Below are positions 18,041-26,794 of a stretch of 64,000 nucleotides of DNA, in pieces (position 1 is the first letter of the stretch; every line of letters begins with the position of its first letter). A program made the translations under genes and the position numbers. The notes under the pieces are model-generated. The model had not been told where the DNA came from and searched no databases. It saw nothing but the letters and a program-made list of their open reading frames with translations. Source of the stretch: Nitrospira sp. (GTDB taxonomy: Bacteria > Nitrospirota > Nitrospiria > Nitrospirales > Nitrospiraceae); the NCBI GenBank assembly GCA_029865225.1, contig JAOUHJ010000002.1:62001-126000 (forward strand), given 5' to 3'.

Positions 18041-18224
18041 ACCCCTACTCCTTCACATGATAAAGTAGCCGAGGATACTGACCTGACTGGGAAATGTCAA
18101 TTCAGATGAGTGCCTATCATTAGCAGAGAAGTAGGGCGATCCTGGTAGAAATGCGCCATGCCTCCGGAACAACGGACGAATTTCTTCAGCAATTAGTGTA
18201 GAGGGAAAGTCTTTAGAGGAGGAG

Positions 18225-18449
18225 TTACAGCAGGTTGAATTCTTCCACGGTCAGTGCAGCTTGGCGAATCAATTTACGAAGGAGCCCAGGACCCAATTCG
18301 TCATGCTGTGGGATGGAGAGCGTGTACTCGTATCCAGATTTCACCAACATGACATGCGACCCTCGGTGCCGTGCGACCGTCCAACCTGCTCGTTCAAATT
18401 TTCGCACGGCGTCTGACCCCGAACACACCCGAAGGCGTTCAGCCATCAC
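18225..18449 (-). CDS. HicA-family toxin (mRNA interferase)
   Basis: Small double-stranded RNA-binding-fold toxin. Features of the family are SGSDAVRKFERAGW, the catalytic-histidine segment RHRGSHVMLVK and the C-terminal LGPGLLRKLIRQAALTVEEF. Length 74 is typical. The ATG overlaps the stop of the antitoxin gene upstream by 4 bp (ATGA), so the two are translated together. In this pair the antitoxin comes first. Activity is inferred from family membership. Confidence 0.85.
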   Translation of the reverse strand: MMAERLRVCSGSDAVRKFERAGWTVARHRGSHVMLVKSGYEYTLSIPQHDELGPGLLRKLIRQAALTVEEFNLL

Positions 18450-18646
18450 ACCACAACCTCAACCATCCGTTCGGCATCAACCGCCTGCTTGGCCTCCATC
18501 ACCTCAAACCATCCCTCGATAGCATCCTTCACGTTGGCGATTGCCTCATCGTGAGTCCTCCCCTGGGAGAGACATCCCGGCAAAGCTGGAACCTCGGCGA
18601 CAAAGAAGCCTGCCTCATCTTGTTCCACCACAACATGGAGTTTCAT
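18446..18646 (-). CDS. HicB-family antitoxin
   Basis: Partner of the adjacent HicA toxin. The start at 18646 (MKLHVVVEQDEAGFFVAEVPALPGC) is chosen over the ORF-track start because gggag lies at proper spacing and the family pattern begins there. The 66 residues cover the partial RNase-H-like fold with the hallmark PALPGCLSQGRTHDEAIANVKDAIEG. No C-terminal DNA-binding domain is present, so autoregulation by this protein alone is doubtful. Confidence 0.85.
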   Translation of the reverse strand: MKLHVVVEQDEAGFFVAEVPALPGCLSQGRTHDEAIANVKDAIEGWFEVMEAKQAVDAERMVEVVV

Positions 18647-18829
18647 TTCTACAATCTCCCTTTTTCTGTCACATTCATGGTTATTATCGAGAAGACCATC
18701 TTCATGGTCAAGCAATCAGGCCGATACGGGAAACAAGAAAAGAATGGAAAAAGGAATCAGGAACCACCGTACTCCCTCGATCGATTTAGAAATCCAACCT
18801 ATCTCTATTTTCTTCCACTGTTCTCAAGA

Positions 18830-19102
18830 TCAATCAAACTCCTGTTTGCATTTCGAGCACTGCCTGGGGATTCCAAAACCGCCCCAGCAAATTAAATCTA
18901 TATCGAAGACCTGCATCGTTCTTTTCATCATAGGTGTTCTACATCGTGGGCAGCGCAAGGTCGGAGTGTAACTACCTGCTACCACGGCAGCTAAGGCAGC
19001 GAGCCGAACAAGCCGCTGGTCAAATCCAAAGCCAACGAACCCCATAGCACCTATGAAATTAGCGAAAACAAATACATCGGCTATAAAAGCCTTTTTTCTC
19101 AA
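18830..19102 (-). CDS. Small membrane protein with zinc ribbon (hypothetical)
   Basis: Not recognised as a named family. Two hydrophobic stretches (AFIADVFVFANFIGAMGFVGF and LAALAAVVAGS) are followed by a C-terminal zinc-ribbon pattern with two CxxC pairs (CPRC and CSKC) about 30 residues apart. The track start is a TTG with no visible ribosome site. An internal ATG 19 codons in, preceded by aggtg, may be the true start. Codon pattern and the paired cysteines favour a real gene. Confidence 0.45.
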   Translation of the reverse strand: MRKKAFIADVFVFANFIGAMGFVGFGFDQRLVRLAALAAVVAGSYTPTLRCPRCRTPMMKRTMQVFDIDLICWGGFGIPRQCSKCKQEFD

Positions 19103-19297
19103 CGGAGGGGAGAAAAGTACAGGACGGTCGCTCCTTCATCACACTCGGCCGAAGCACGGTGAGCTCGCTCTCCGTCTAGCACCTGTTTTTCCTCATAATG
19201 CCCGGCGTCTCCACTGACGAAACAACACGTGGTTGGATTGTAAAGGATTGAAATCAAAAGACAAGAAGAGCTGCGGCAACGCACAGCCAACGATTCG

Positions 19298-20488
19298 TTA
19301 CGGAATGACGCCGAGTGCCCGGCCGACCTTTGTAAAGGCTGCCACGGCCTGCTGCAGTTGAGCGGTTGTGTGAGCCGCCGACATTTGCGTGCGGATTCTG
19401 GCTTGTCCTTGTGGCACCACCGGATAACTGAACCCGACGACGTAAACCCCTTCCTTCAGCAAGGCCTCCGCCATTGATGTTGCGAGGGTGGCCTCGCCAA
19501 GCATCACGGGGATAATGGGATGTTCGCCGGGAACGAGCCGGAACCCGAGCTTGGTCAGCTCGTCCCGGAAGAAGACAGCATTGGCACGAAGCTGCATTCT
19601 GAGATGATCTCCTTGTTGCACAAGATCGAGTGCACATAATGCTCCGGCTGCGATGGGGGGAGGAAGCGAGTTTGAAAACAGATAGGGCCTCGACCGCTGG
19701 CGCAAGAGCTCAACCACCTCAGCCTTGCCGGAAGTGAACCCTCCGGTTGCGCCGCCAAGTGTCTTCCCCAAGGTACTCGTCACAATCTCGATGCTGTCGG
19801 CAACGCCGAAGTGAGCTGGTGTCCCCCTCCCTTGGGGACCCAGCACGCCGGTGGCGTGGCTGTCATCGACCACCACCGCAGCATCGTATCGTTCCGCCAG
19901 CTCGACGATTCGATCCAGCTTCGCTAGATCGCCATCCATGGAGAAGACCCCATCTGTCACGATCAGCCTCAGGCGGCAGCCGCTCGCTTCCTTGAGCTGC
20001 GCCTCGAGATCAGCCATATCAGAATGGGCATACCGAAACCGCTTGGCCTTACAAAGTCGGATGCCGTCGATCAGGCTGGCATGGTTTAGGGCATCGCTGA
20101 TGACGGCATCGCTCTCATTCAGCAACACCTCGAACAATCCGCCATTCGCATCGAAGCAGGAACTGTAGAGAATGGTGTCCTCGGTACCGAGAAACGCACT
20201 GATAGCCTGTTCGAGCTGCTTGTGCAGATCTTGCGTGCCGCAAATAAACCGCACCGAGGCCATGCCATAACCATGCGTGTCCAACCCTGTCTTCGCCGCC
20301 TGGACAATCGCCGGATGATTCGCGAGGCCGAGATAGTTGTTCGCGCAGAGATTGAGAACCCGGCCTTGCATGACGTGGATATCGGACCCTTGCGGACCCA
20401 TCAATCGACGCTCGGTCTTGTAGAGGCCTTTGGCGCGAATGTCGCCGAGTTGGCTTTCGAGAGCTTTCTTGAAGGTCGAATAGGCCAT
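19298..20488 (-). CDS. kbl: Glycine C-acetyltransferase (2-amino-3-ketobutyrate CoA ligase)
   Basis: Splits 2-amino-3-oxobutyrate with CoA into glycine and acetyl-CoA, the second step of threonine breakdown. It is a PLP enzyme of the alpha-oxoamine synthase family, 396 residues. Visible are [13 protein letters not shown], the Asp-containing [19 protein letters not shown], and the PLP lysine in [13 protein letters not shown]. It follows tdh by 42 bp on the same strand, forming the usual tdh-kbl pair, whose products are linked because the intermediate is unstable. Confidence 0.96.
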   Translation of the reverse strand: MAYSTFKKALESQLGDIRAKGLYKTERRLMGPQGSDIHVMQGRVLNLCANNYLGLANHPAIVQAAKTGLDTHGYGMASVRFICGTQDLHKQLEQAISAFLGTEDTILYSSCFDANGGLFEVLLNESDAVISDALNHASLIDGIRLCKAKRFRYAHSDMADLEAQLKEASGCRLRLIVTDGVFSMDGDLAKLDRIVELAERYDAAVVVDDSHATGVLGPQGRGTPAHFGVADSIEIVTSTLGKTLGGATGGFTSGKAEVVELLRQRSRPYLFSNSLPPPIAAGALCALDLVQQGDHLRMQLRANAVFFRDELTKLGFRLVPGEHPIIPVMLGEATLATSMAEALLKEGVYVVGFSYPVVPQGQARIRTQMSAAHTTAQLQQAVAAFTKVGRALGVIP

Positions 20489-20530
20489 GGATGGACAGGA
20501 CTGAGCGATGAGGACGGTCCTCGATCCTAC

Positions 20531-21565
20531 TTATGGGAACAAGACCACCTTCCCACAACGCCCGGACTGGATCAAGTCGAACCCAACTGCAAACTCTTTC
20601 AGCGGCAACGAATGCGTGATGATCGGCCGAATGTCGAGGCCTGCCTTGAAGAGACCTGCCAAGCGATACCACGTACTAAAGAGACGTCGTCCGGTGATCC
20701 CATAGACGCGAATCCCTTTAAAAATGATTTCATTCGGCAGATCGAAGGGGACAGCACCGGTCGGAATGCCAAAGAGCGTCACCCGCCCGCCATTCTTCAC
20801 CGCTTGGAAGACCTGGTGCAACGCTGCGGGATTCCCCGACATCTCCAGCGCGGCATCGACCCCTTCCCCAGCTGTAATATCGAGGATCTTTGCTGCAATC
20901 TGTTCGGGCGCGTCCACCTTGGCATTGAGAACATGGTCCACTCCAACCTGTTTCGCCAACCCAAGACGATAATCGCTCACATCCGAAGCAATAATGGTGG
21001 CCGCACCGGCCGTTCGCGCTACAGCGGCGGCAAAGAGTCCCGTGGGCCCGCAACCCGTAATCAAGACCGTCTGCCCGGTTAAGTCTTCAATCAGGGCCGC
21101 GTCAACGGCATTGCCAAGTGGTTCTTGTGCACAGGCTAGTTCAGGTGGGATGGCTGGATCCGTACGCCACAAGACACTTTCTGGCAGCGCGACGTACTGT
21201 GCGTACGATCCGTCTCGATCAATCCCTAGGATTTTGTAGTTCTTACAGACGTGTGCTTGCCCGGTGCGACATTGAAAGCAGGCGCCACAGGTCAGGTGTG
21301 ATTCGGCGGCGACATAGTCCCCAACCTTGACGAGAGATACGTCCCGCCCTACCTCCACCACATGGCCACATAGTTCATGACCGATGATACGGGGCGGGTG
21401 CACCCGTCGTTGCGCCCATTCATCCCACCGATAGATATGGGCGTCGGTTCCACATAACGAGGTCGCCGCCACCTTCACCACGGCGTCATGCGGTCCCGGA
21501 GTTGGATCCGCCCATTCAGTCAGGGTTAAGCCTGGTCCAGCGGTCGTTTTGACGAGGGCCTGCAT
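20531..21565 (-). CDS. tdh: L-threonine 3-dehydrogenase
   Basis: Zinc-dependent oxidation of threonine to 2-amino-3-oxobutyrate with NAD+, feeding Kbl. The 344 residues include the catalytic zinc site (SLCGTDAHIYRWDEWA, GHELCGHVVEVG), the structural zinc cysteines (CGACFQCRTGQAHVC) and the nucleotide-binding region (VLITGCGPTGLFAAAVA). The family-typical segment ILGIDRDGSYAQYVALPE is present. It starts the operon. The region upstream (21566-21662) is a divergent promoter region shared with the plus-strand gene at 21663. Confidence 0.96.
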   Translation of the reverse strand: MQALVKTTAGPGLTLTEWADPTPGPHDAVVKVAATSLCGTDAHIYRWDEWAQRRVHPPRIIGHELCGHVVEVGRDVSLVKVGDYVAAESHLTCGACFQCRTGQAHVCKNYKILGIDRDGSYAQYVALPESVLWRTDPAIPPELACAQEPLGNAVDAALIEDLTGQTVLITGCGPTGLFAAAVARTAGAATIIASDVSDYRLGLAKQVGVDHVLNAKVDAPEQIAAKILDITAGEGVDAALEMSGNPAALHQVFQAVKNGGRVTLFGIPTGAVPFDLPNEIIFKGIRVYGITGRRLFSTWYRLAGLFKAGLDIRPIITHSLPLKEFAVGFDLIQSGRCGKVVLFP

Positions 21566-21662
21566 GGATTCATTCTACACCAGGTTCAATCGTTGGCCCC
21601 TACTGTTTCAGCAAAAGAAACGGGTTGCGCCGAAATCCAGTGGTGGGTAGGATGCCCACATT

Positions 21663-22667
21663 ATGATTCATCCAGTTGTGACAAGTCTCCTTGTGGTCGC
21701 TGAATTGTTGTGTGTGCCATCGTATCAAGGCCTGGCGCACGCAAACAGGCCATCTGAACCCCGTCCCGTCACGCTTCAGGCTGGCCTCTCCGAGGAGCAA
21801 TGGGCGAGGTTCGATTTCATAGGCTCGAACGGCTCCGGCAATCTCCAACTCGGTCAACCGCTTGAGCTGTCGATTACTCTCGGCGGAATGTCATCGGACC
21901 CCATGCCCTTTGTGGCCATCTGTGAATCGGCAGATTTTGAATCACAAATCGTGCCCTTGAAACCTGATCCTCGTTCACCAGTGATGAACGCAACGACTAT
22001 CCTTGCACCCGTCACGCACGATCGGCTTTCCCCAGCCCCACACGTTTCTCGACTCCACGTGACCTTCGCCCGATCAACCGACACAAAATTTGAACGAGTG
22101 ATGACTCGGATTATCTATCTCACAATGGGTGACACCAAGCCCGCTGGTGATGACCAGGCGTCGCTCATAACCCATCAAGCCCCTCCCAAAGACCATCCAA
22201 GTGGAATAGATTTGGCCGCTGGCCAAGCCGAGCCTTTGCCTGGTGCAATCCCCCTGGTCAGCGAGGAGGTGGTGGAGGAAGACCTCCTACCGTCTCGCTC
22301 TATACAACCAACACCAGCCTATTGGGACCAGGTCCGTGGCCTTCTGAATCGAGGCTGGACCCGTGCCACCGGACACATGTCGACCTCCTTGTCTCCCCAC
22401 ACCGTGCACGTGCAATTTCGGCTGTATCCTGGCGGGCGTGCTCAGTTGCTGCAGATTGCCGACGGATCGGGAGCCTCTGAGATTGATCAAGCCGGCATCC
22501 GGACGATCGCCGATGCGCAGCCATTCCCGCCCTTCCCTCTGAGTGTCGGAAACGAGCCGATCGATATTCATGTGCGATTACAGACCGGCTCAAAATCCGG
22601 GGTACGGGACTTCCGCATCGGCACACCGCAGCAACTTGGACGACCAACCAGTACGCCGAACAACTGA
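21663..22667 (+). CDS. Exported protein with TonB-like C-terminal domain
   Basis: A 334-residue protein with a signal peptide (LLVVAELLCVPSYQGLAHA). The middle part is of unknown fold. The C-terminal ~90 residues resemble a TonB/TolA C-terminal domain (YWDQVRGLLNRGWTRATG to FPPFPLSVGNEPIDIHVRLQ, with the typical VHVQFRLYPGGRAQLLQIADGSG strand-turn). There is no N-terminal membrane anchor other than the signal peptide, so it is not a classical energy-coupling TonB. A gap of about 25 bp separates it from the YceI gene. Confidence 0.65.
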   Translation: MIHPVVTSLLVVAELLCVPSYQGLAHANRPSEPRPVTLQAGLSEEQWARFDFIGSNGSGNLQLGQPLELSITLGGMSSDPMPFVAICESADFESQIVPLKPDPRSPVMNATTILAPVTHDRLSPAPHVSRLHVTFARSTDTKFERVMTRIIYLTMGDTKPAGDDQASLITHQAPPKDHPSGIDLAAGQAEPLPGAIPLVSEEVVEEDLLPSRSIQPTPAYWDQVRGLLNRGWTRATGHMSTSLSPHTVHVQFRLYPGGRAQLLQIADGSGASEIDQAGIRTIADAQPFPPFPLSVGNEPIDIHVRLQTGSKSGVRDFRIGTPQQLGRPTSTPNN

Positions 22668-22692
22668 GCCAGCCCCTCAAATGGAGGATGTC

Positions 22693-23328
22693 ATGCAGGA
22701 ATCACATCGCATAGAGACGCGGTTCAGATCGAGCTGGACCTCTGGCATGGTAATGGTGGGGCTCCTCACACTGTTCCCAATCGCAGCCGGAGCGGAAACG
22801 GCTCGCTGGGACATCGATCCAGATCACTCGGCGATCGAGTTTCGCGTCGCCCATATGGTGGTGTCCAAGACATCTGGTCGATTCACCGATTACCAGGGAT
22901 TCGTTGAGATGGACGCGGACACGAAGGCCTTGAAATCCATTGAGGCCACGATCAAGGCAGGATCCATCGATACCAATCATGACAAACGCGACGCGCATCT
23001 ACGTAATGCCGATTTTTTGGATGTCGAACAGTTTCCAACGATGACGTACAAAATGTCGCAGTACCAGAAGCAAGGGGACACCTACACAATCATCGGCGAC
23101 CTCACCCTGCGCGGAGTGACCAAACAGGTCACACTCAGTGCGACGTTCAACGGCGTCACCAAGGATCCCTGGGGCAACACGAGAGCCGGTTTCAGCGCCG
23201 ATGGCACCCTCAACCGCAAGGATTTTGGCATGGTGTGGAACAAAGTCCTTGATAGCGGCGGGCTCGTGGTGGGAGATGAGGTCCACATCCACTTGGACAT
23301 CGAGTGCATTAAGGCCCAAGCCTCGTAG
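22693..23328 (+). CDS. YceI-family periplasmic protein
   Basis: Lipocalin-like protein that binds polyprenyl or fatty-acid-like chains in the periplasm. The start at 22693 is preferred: ggagg lies 5 bp upstream, and it yields a signal peptide ending FPIAAGAETARW. The YceI signature follows (WDIDPDHSAIEFRVAHMVVSKTSGRF, TNHDKRDAHLRNADFLDVEQFP, GDLTLRGVTKQVTL, DFGMVWN). The 211-residue length fits the family. Confidence 0.92.
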   Translation: MQESHRIETRFRSSWTSGMVMVGLLTLFPIAAGAETARWDIDPDHSAIEFRVAHMVVSKTSGRFTDYQGFVEMDADTKALKSIEATIKAGSIDTNHDKRDAHLRNADFLDVEQFPTMTYKMSQYQKQGDTYTIIGDLTLRGVTKQVTLSATFNGVTKDPWGNTRAGFSADGTLNRKDFGMVWNKVLDSGGLVVGDEVHIHLDIECIKAQAS

Positions 23329-23379
23329 CCCACAGAGCTGCAACGCTGAAACAGCCGCACCATAACAAGGTGTTAATCG

Positions 23380-24378
23380 ATGAAGGCGATGATCCTCGAT
23401 AAGGCAGGCGCTGTCTCCAGCCATCCCTTACACCTTCGAGATCAGCCTCTGCCTATTCCCAAGCCTGGTCATGTCCTCGTGAGGATTCACGTTTGTGGCG
23501 TCTGCCGCACGGATCTCCATGTAGTCGAAGGGGAACTTCCTGACCCTGCACTGCCGCTGATCCCGGGCCATCAGGCTGTCGGCACGGTGGTGCAAGTCGA
23601 CCCCGAGGTTTCAGAGATCAAGGAAGGGGATCGCGTAGGGATTGCCTGGCTGCAAGGCACATGTGGTCAATGCGAGTTCTGCATGAGTGAGCGGGAAAAT
23701 CTCTGTTTGAACGCCAAGTTCACCGGCTATCAGGTCAACGGCGGGTATGCCGAATATGCCGTCGTGCCTGCTCGATTCGCCTACCCTATCCCATCGATCT
23801 TTTCAGATGATGAAGCCGCGCCTTTGCTCTGTGCCGGAATCATCGGCTATCGAGCTTTGCGATTAAGCAACATCAAGCCTGGTCAGCGCCTCGGGTTGTA
23901 TGGCTTCGGCGCATCGGCTCACATCGCCATCCAGATCGCACGCCATTGGGGTTGTCAGGTCTATGTCAGTTCGCTCAAACAAGAGCATCAAGAATTGGCC
24001 AGACAATTGGGAGCGGTCTGGGTCGGTGGGGCAACGGAGATGCCACCCGATAAACTGCAGGGGTCGATTATTTTTGCTCCAGCCGGTGAACTTGTGCCTC
24101 CTGCACTACGCGCCCTCGACCGAGGAGGCACCTTAGCCTTAGCCGGCATCCACATGTCACCAATTCCCTCGCTGAACTATGATCGAGACGTCTTCGGCGA
24201 GCGCGTCATCCGTAGCGTGACCGCCAATACGAGGCAAGACGGAATCGATCTCCTCCGCGAAGCAGCTGCAATCCCCATCAAACCACACACGGTCCGTTTC
24301 CCACTTGAGGAAGCAAACCGCGCATTACAAGAATTGAAAGCGGGGAGCTATCAAGGCGCTGCGGTGCTGGCGATGTGA
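23380..24378 (+). CDS. Zinc-dependent alcohol dehydrogenase family protein
   Basis: A 332-residue medium-chain dehydrogenase. The catalytic zinc ligands lie in HVCGVCRTDLHVVEG and the GHQAVG segment. The structural zinc cysteines are CGQCEFCMSERENLC. The nucleotide-binding turn reads LYGFGASAHIAIQIA, a GxGAxA variant characteristic of one subgroup of zinc-binding alcohol dehydrogenases (TIGR02822-like). The substrate is unknown. The 3' half is intact and the protein ends in the family pattern GSYQGAAVL. Confidence 0.88.
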   Translation: MKAMILDKAGAVSSHPLHLRDQPLPIPKPGHVLVRIHVCGVCRTDLHVVEGELPDPALPLIPGHQAVGTVVQVDPEVSEIKEGDRVGIAWLQGTCGQCEFCMSERENLCLNAKFTGYQVNGGYAEYAVVPARFAYPIPSIFSDDEAAPLLCAGIIGYRALRLSNIKPGQRLGLYGFGASAHIAIQIARHWGCQVYVSSLKQEHQELARQLGAVWVGGATEMPPDKLQGSIIFAPAGELVPPALRALDRGGTLALAGIHMSPIPSLNYDRDVFGERVIRSVTANTRQDGIDLLREAAAIPIKPHTVRFPLEEANRALQELKAGSYQGAAVLAM

Positions 24379-24540
24379 ATCGGGGTGTGCAATAACTGAC
24401 TGGTCGTCGCACCTGCCTTCAGTTTACGTTTGCTTTATGCGGCCATGAATTTACGTCCCGTCCACTCAGAAAACGGGGAAGCTCATGGCAAGATTGATCG
24501 CCGATTTCCGGCGACGGGAACAAAATTGTGTAGAGAAAAT

Positions 24541-24569
24541 TTTACTCGCAGCACAAACTCTGCTATATC
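24541..24569 (+). promoter_or_regulatory. Probable promoter of the 24-residue basic peptide gene
   Basis: TTTACT, 17 bp, TATATC in an A/T-rich patch about 50 bp upstream of the strong ribosome site gggaggtgg. Confidence 0.45.
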
Positions 24570-24618
24570 ACACATACACAATCACCATTTTTTAAAATCG
24601 AAGGGAGGTGGAGTACTC

Positions 24619-24693
24619 ATGGCAACGAAGAAAGCAGCAAAGAAGCCGGCCAAGAAGGCCGCGGCCAAGAAGCCAGCCAAGAAAAAGAAGTAA
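24619..24693 (+). CDS. 24-residue histone-H1-like Lys/Ala peptide
   Basis: The ORF-track frame opens at 24430. A very strong ribosome site (aagggaggtggag) directly precedes the ATG at 24619, giving a 24-residue peptide made almost only of Lys, Ala and Pro (MATKKAAKKPAKK...). The composition matches the AAKKPAKK repeats of bacterial histone-H1-like proteins. Here only that tail exists as a free gene. Nucleic-acid binding by charge is inferred. A promoter-like sequence precedes it and a 10 bp hairpin follows 19 bp after the stop. Confidence 0.68.
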   Translation: MATKKAAKKPAKKAAAKKPAKKKK

Positions 24694-24712
24694 AGAAGTA
24701 GGAGTCGTATCG

Positions 24713-24742
24713 TGAGGAGGCGTCGTCCAGATCGCCTCCTCA
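24713..24742. terminator. 10 bp hairpin after the basic peptide gene
   Basis: Perfect stem tgaggaggcg / cgcctcctca with a 10-base loop. No T tract on either strand, so it may be a transcript-stabilising hairpin or a Rho-assisted end. Confidence 0.5.
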
Positions 24743-25399
24743 CCATCCTGCATCCTCGATCTTCCTCACCCACACCACGTCGTACGAGTCGCTGCCCAAA
24801 CAAACACTTCCTCGGCAACGTGTCCGAAAAACTGCCCCAGACAGAATTCACAACTACCGACGAGAGTCTCCACTCACTGACCAGCCCTCCAACGGGATAG
24901 AATCGGCAAAGGTGCTCAGATGCAACCGGATCCACTGAGGGAAGGCGTCTCCTAAGATGAGGAATTCAGAAAACGATGACGGAACGGCCGGTCGGCTGAG
25001 CGCACCACAAGCAAGCATCGGGCGGAAAAAGAAAGGGGAGGCGATCACCACATCGCCTCCCCCAGTTCCTTCGCACCAGGAGAGACTCCATGGCGTAAAG
25101 AAAGCAGCAGCCGAATCCTAGCATGAACCTCCCCCTAGAAAACAGAATAAAGAAATTAATATAATCAATGGCTTGAGAAATTCTCACCTGGCGATGCGAC
25201 CTGGAAGGGTCCCAGGCAAGGATAATCACCAAGCGAATCAAGTGCCAGGTTGAGATGGAAGAACCGAACGTTGGCTACACCCAGGTTCTAGACATCCAGT
25301 AACACCTCCACACTATACCCGCTCGCTGGACACCCGGATTTATTCCCTGGCAAGATCCTGAACACCTCATCACGTCTGGCCGATACACCCATGCAAACC
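24743..25399. other. Long intergenic region with a minus-strand terminator
   Basis: No recognised protein gene. It holds a textbook minus-strand terminator at 25024-25062. A possible 52-codon minus-strand ORF (24966-25124) starts after agggggagg but is crossed by that terminator. A small palindrome tgagaaattctca lies near 25174. The likeliest content is a short non-coding transcript on the minus strand. See findings. Confidence 0.4.
25024..25062 (-). terminator. Strong intrinsic terminator on the minus strand
   Basis: An 11 bp perfect stem (ggggaggcgat / atcgcctcccc), 6-base loop, followed on the minus strand by TTTCTTTTTCC. No annotated minus-strand gene lies immediately upstream, so it probably ends an unannotated short transcript. 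Confidence 0.75.
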
Positions 25400-26272
25400 T
25401 TAACGCTTTCTGTTGAGCATGCTCGCTGCCCGCTCTGACACTTCTTTCACCAAGATTCCCATCTTGGGATGCAACGGCTCAAAATCAACCGGCCAGTCGT
25501 GGTGACGCAGCCGTTCGCTCGTGGTAGGACCGATCGAGGCAACGACCATCTTCTTCAATGCCGTGCGAAAAGCCTCCACCCGTCCCCGTCCATCCTGTTC
25601 CAGCACATGCATGACATGATCAACCTGCGCAGCGTTGGTAATCAGCACCACTTGGAGACGTCCGGTAATAATTTCATCAAGGATGTGCTGCGTCGGACCC
25701 AAGTCCTCCGGTAGAGCCCATTTATAGATCGGAACCGGAAACACATCCGCGCCTCGTTGCTCCAATTCGTACACGAGGTCCGGGTTAGAGACTCCGTATT
25801 CCTGCACAGCAACTTGCAGATCTTTGACAGGCCGATGTTGATCCAGCACGGCAATCACCTCAGCCCAGGTATTGGGCTCCGGCGCCGTGAGTGTCGCGTG
25901 AAGGCCGACAGCTTTGAGGGCTGCAACCGACTTGGGGCCACGTGCCACGATGGTCGTCTGGTGGAGAGCGGTCAAGACTGATGACCAGGGGAAGCGCGTC
26001 TTGAGTAGATCGAACAATGTTGTTGTACCGACACCCGTCAGGAGGATCAGCAAGTCGACGCGGCCCGCCATGAGCCGCACCCCGAACTCGTGTACGACCG
26101 GATTATCTTGGAGCGGGACTTCCCGCAGAACCGGAGTAACCAGTGGCCGCCCACCATAGCGTTCGATCAGACGGGTGATCTCGGTGGCCATCCGGCTTTC
26201 GAACGCAGCTATGGTCATTCCATTGAATGCCATGGGGATTATGATCGTACCATAGCCGTCCAGCACAACCAT
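25400..26272 (-). CDS. hemD: Uroporphyrinogen-III synthase-like protein (HemD)
   Basis: Cyclises hydroxymethylbilane to uroporphyrinogen III in haem/sirohaem synthesis. The fold is two similar Rossmann-like halves. Family patterns are FESRMATEITRLIERYGGRPLVTPVLRE, VDLLILLTGVGTTTLFDLL, ARGPKSVAALKAVGL, ILITNAAQVDHVMHVLEQDG-like, and VASIGPTTSERLRHHDW at the C-terminus. The start is uncertain: the ATG at 26272 or the ATG at 26233 (MAFNGMTIAAFE), neither with a clear ribosome site. It stands alone, not in a hem operon. It belongs to a sequence-diverse family. Confidence 0.85.
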   Translation of the reverse strand: MVVLDGYGTIIIPMAFNGMTIAAFESRMATEITRLIERYGGRPLVTPVLREVPLQDNPVVHEFGVRLMAGRVDLLILLTGVGTTTLFDLLKTRFPWSSVLTALHQTTIVARGPKSVAALKAVGLHATLTAPEPNTWAEVIAVLDQHRPVKDLQVAVQEYGVSNPDLVYELEQRGADVFPVPIYKWALPEDLGPTQHILDEIITGRLQVVLITNAAQVDHVMHVLEQDGRGRVEAFRTALKKMVVASIGPTTSERLRHHDWPVDFEPLHPKMGILVKEVSERAASMLNRKR

Positions 26273-26351
26273 CTCAGCAGATTTTTCATTGACGGCTTAG
26301 CAGTCGTCTCCCTACTATACATGGTCTGGCGTACTCACTCGTTGCACTGAC

Positions 26352-26789
26352 ATGACCACTCCACTCCACCGAGGCCTTCGCCATCTAGCGCTGCGTGTGA
26401 TGGACCTCCCTCGCTCGCGCCGATTTTATGAGGAGCTCCTCGGCTTTCGGCCTGTATGGGAACCGGATCCGGACAATGTGTATTTCAGCTCTGGGAATGA
26501 CAACTTGGCCCTTCATCAGATCTCCAAGAGCGAACGAGATTCCTACGATCCCTCGAAGACCCAACTGCTTGATCATCTCGGAGTGATCTTCGAGAGCCCA
26601 CAGGCGGTCGATCAGATGTACCAGAGCATCGCGCCAAGAATTGAGGCAATGGGCGGACGCATCACCAAGGAACCCAAGCAGCATCGTGACGGCAGCTATT
26701 CATTCTATTTTGCCGATCCCGACGGCAACCTGATCCAAGCCCTCTATGAACCGACGATCAGCGCGCTGCGGTTCAACGCCAACCCATAA
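26352..26789 (+). CDS. VOC-fold (glyoxalase/dioxygenase superfamily) protein
   Basis: A 145-residue metal-binding beta-alpha-beta-beta-beta protein. Typical features are the opening HRGLRHLALRVMDLPRSRRFYEELLGF, the metal-binding His in HLALRV, DHLGVIFESP in the second half, and YSFYFADPDGNLIQALYEP, which carries the final acidic ligand. The substrate is not predictable. The next gene begins 5 bp later, so the two are probably co-transcribed. Confidence 0.88.
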   Translation: MTTPLHRGLRHLALRVMDLPRSRRFYEELLGFRPVWEPDPDNVYFSSGNDNLALHQISKSERDSYDPSKTQLLDHLGVIFESPQAVDQMYQSIAPRIEAMGGRITKEPKQHRDGSYSFYFADPDGNLIQALYEPTISALRFNANP

Positions 26790-26794
26790 GCCCG

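Noticed and set aside
18371-18895. 174-codon plus-strand ORF over hicA/hicB
   Set aside because: Overlaps the clear hicBA pair on the other strand and has no family pattern.
18830-19102. TTG start as a confident start for the zinc-ribbon protein
   Set aside because: No ribosome site is visible, so only a low-confidence CDS is given.
20222-21082. 286-codon plus-strand ORF opposite tdh and kbl
   Set aside because: Mirror frame of two confident metabolic genes.
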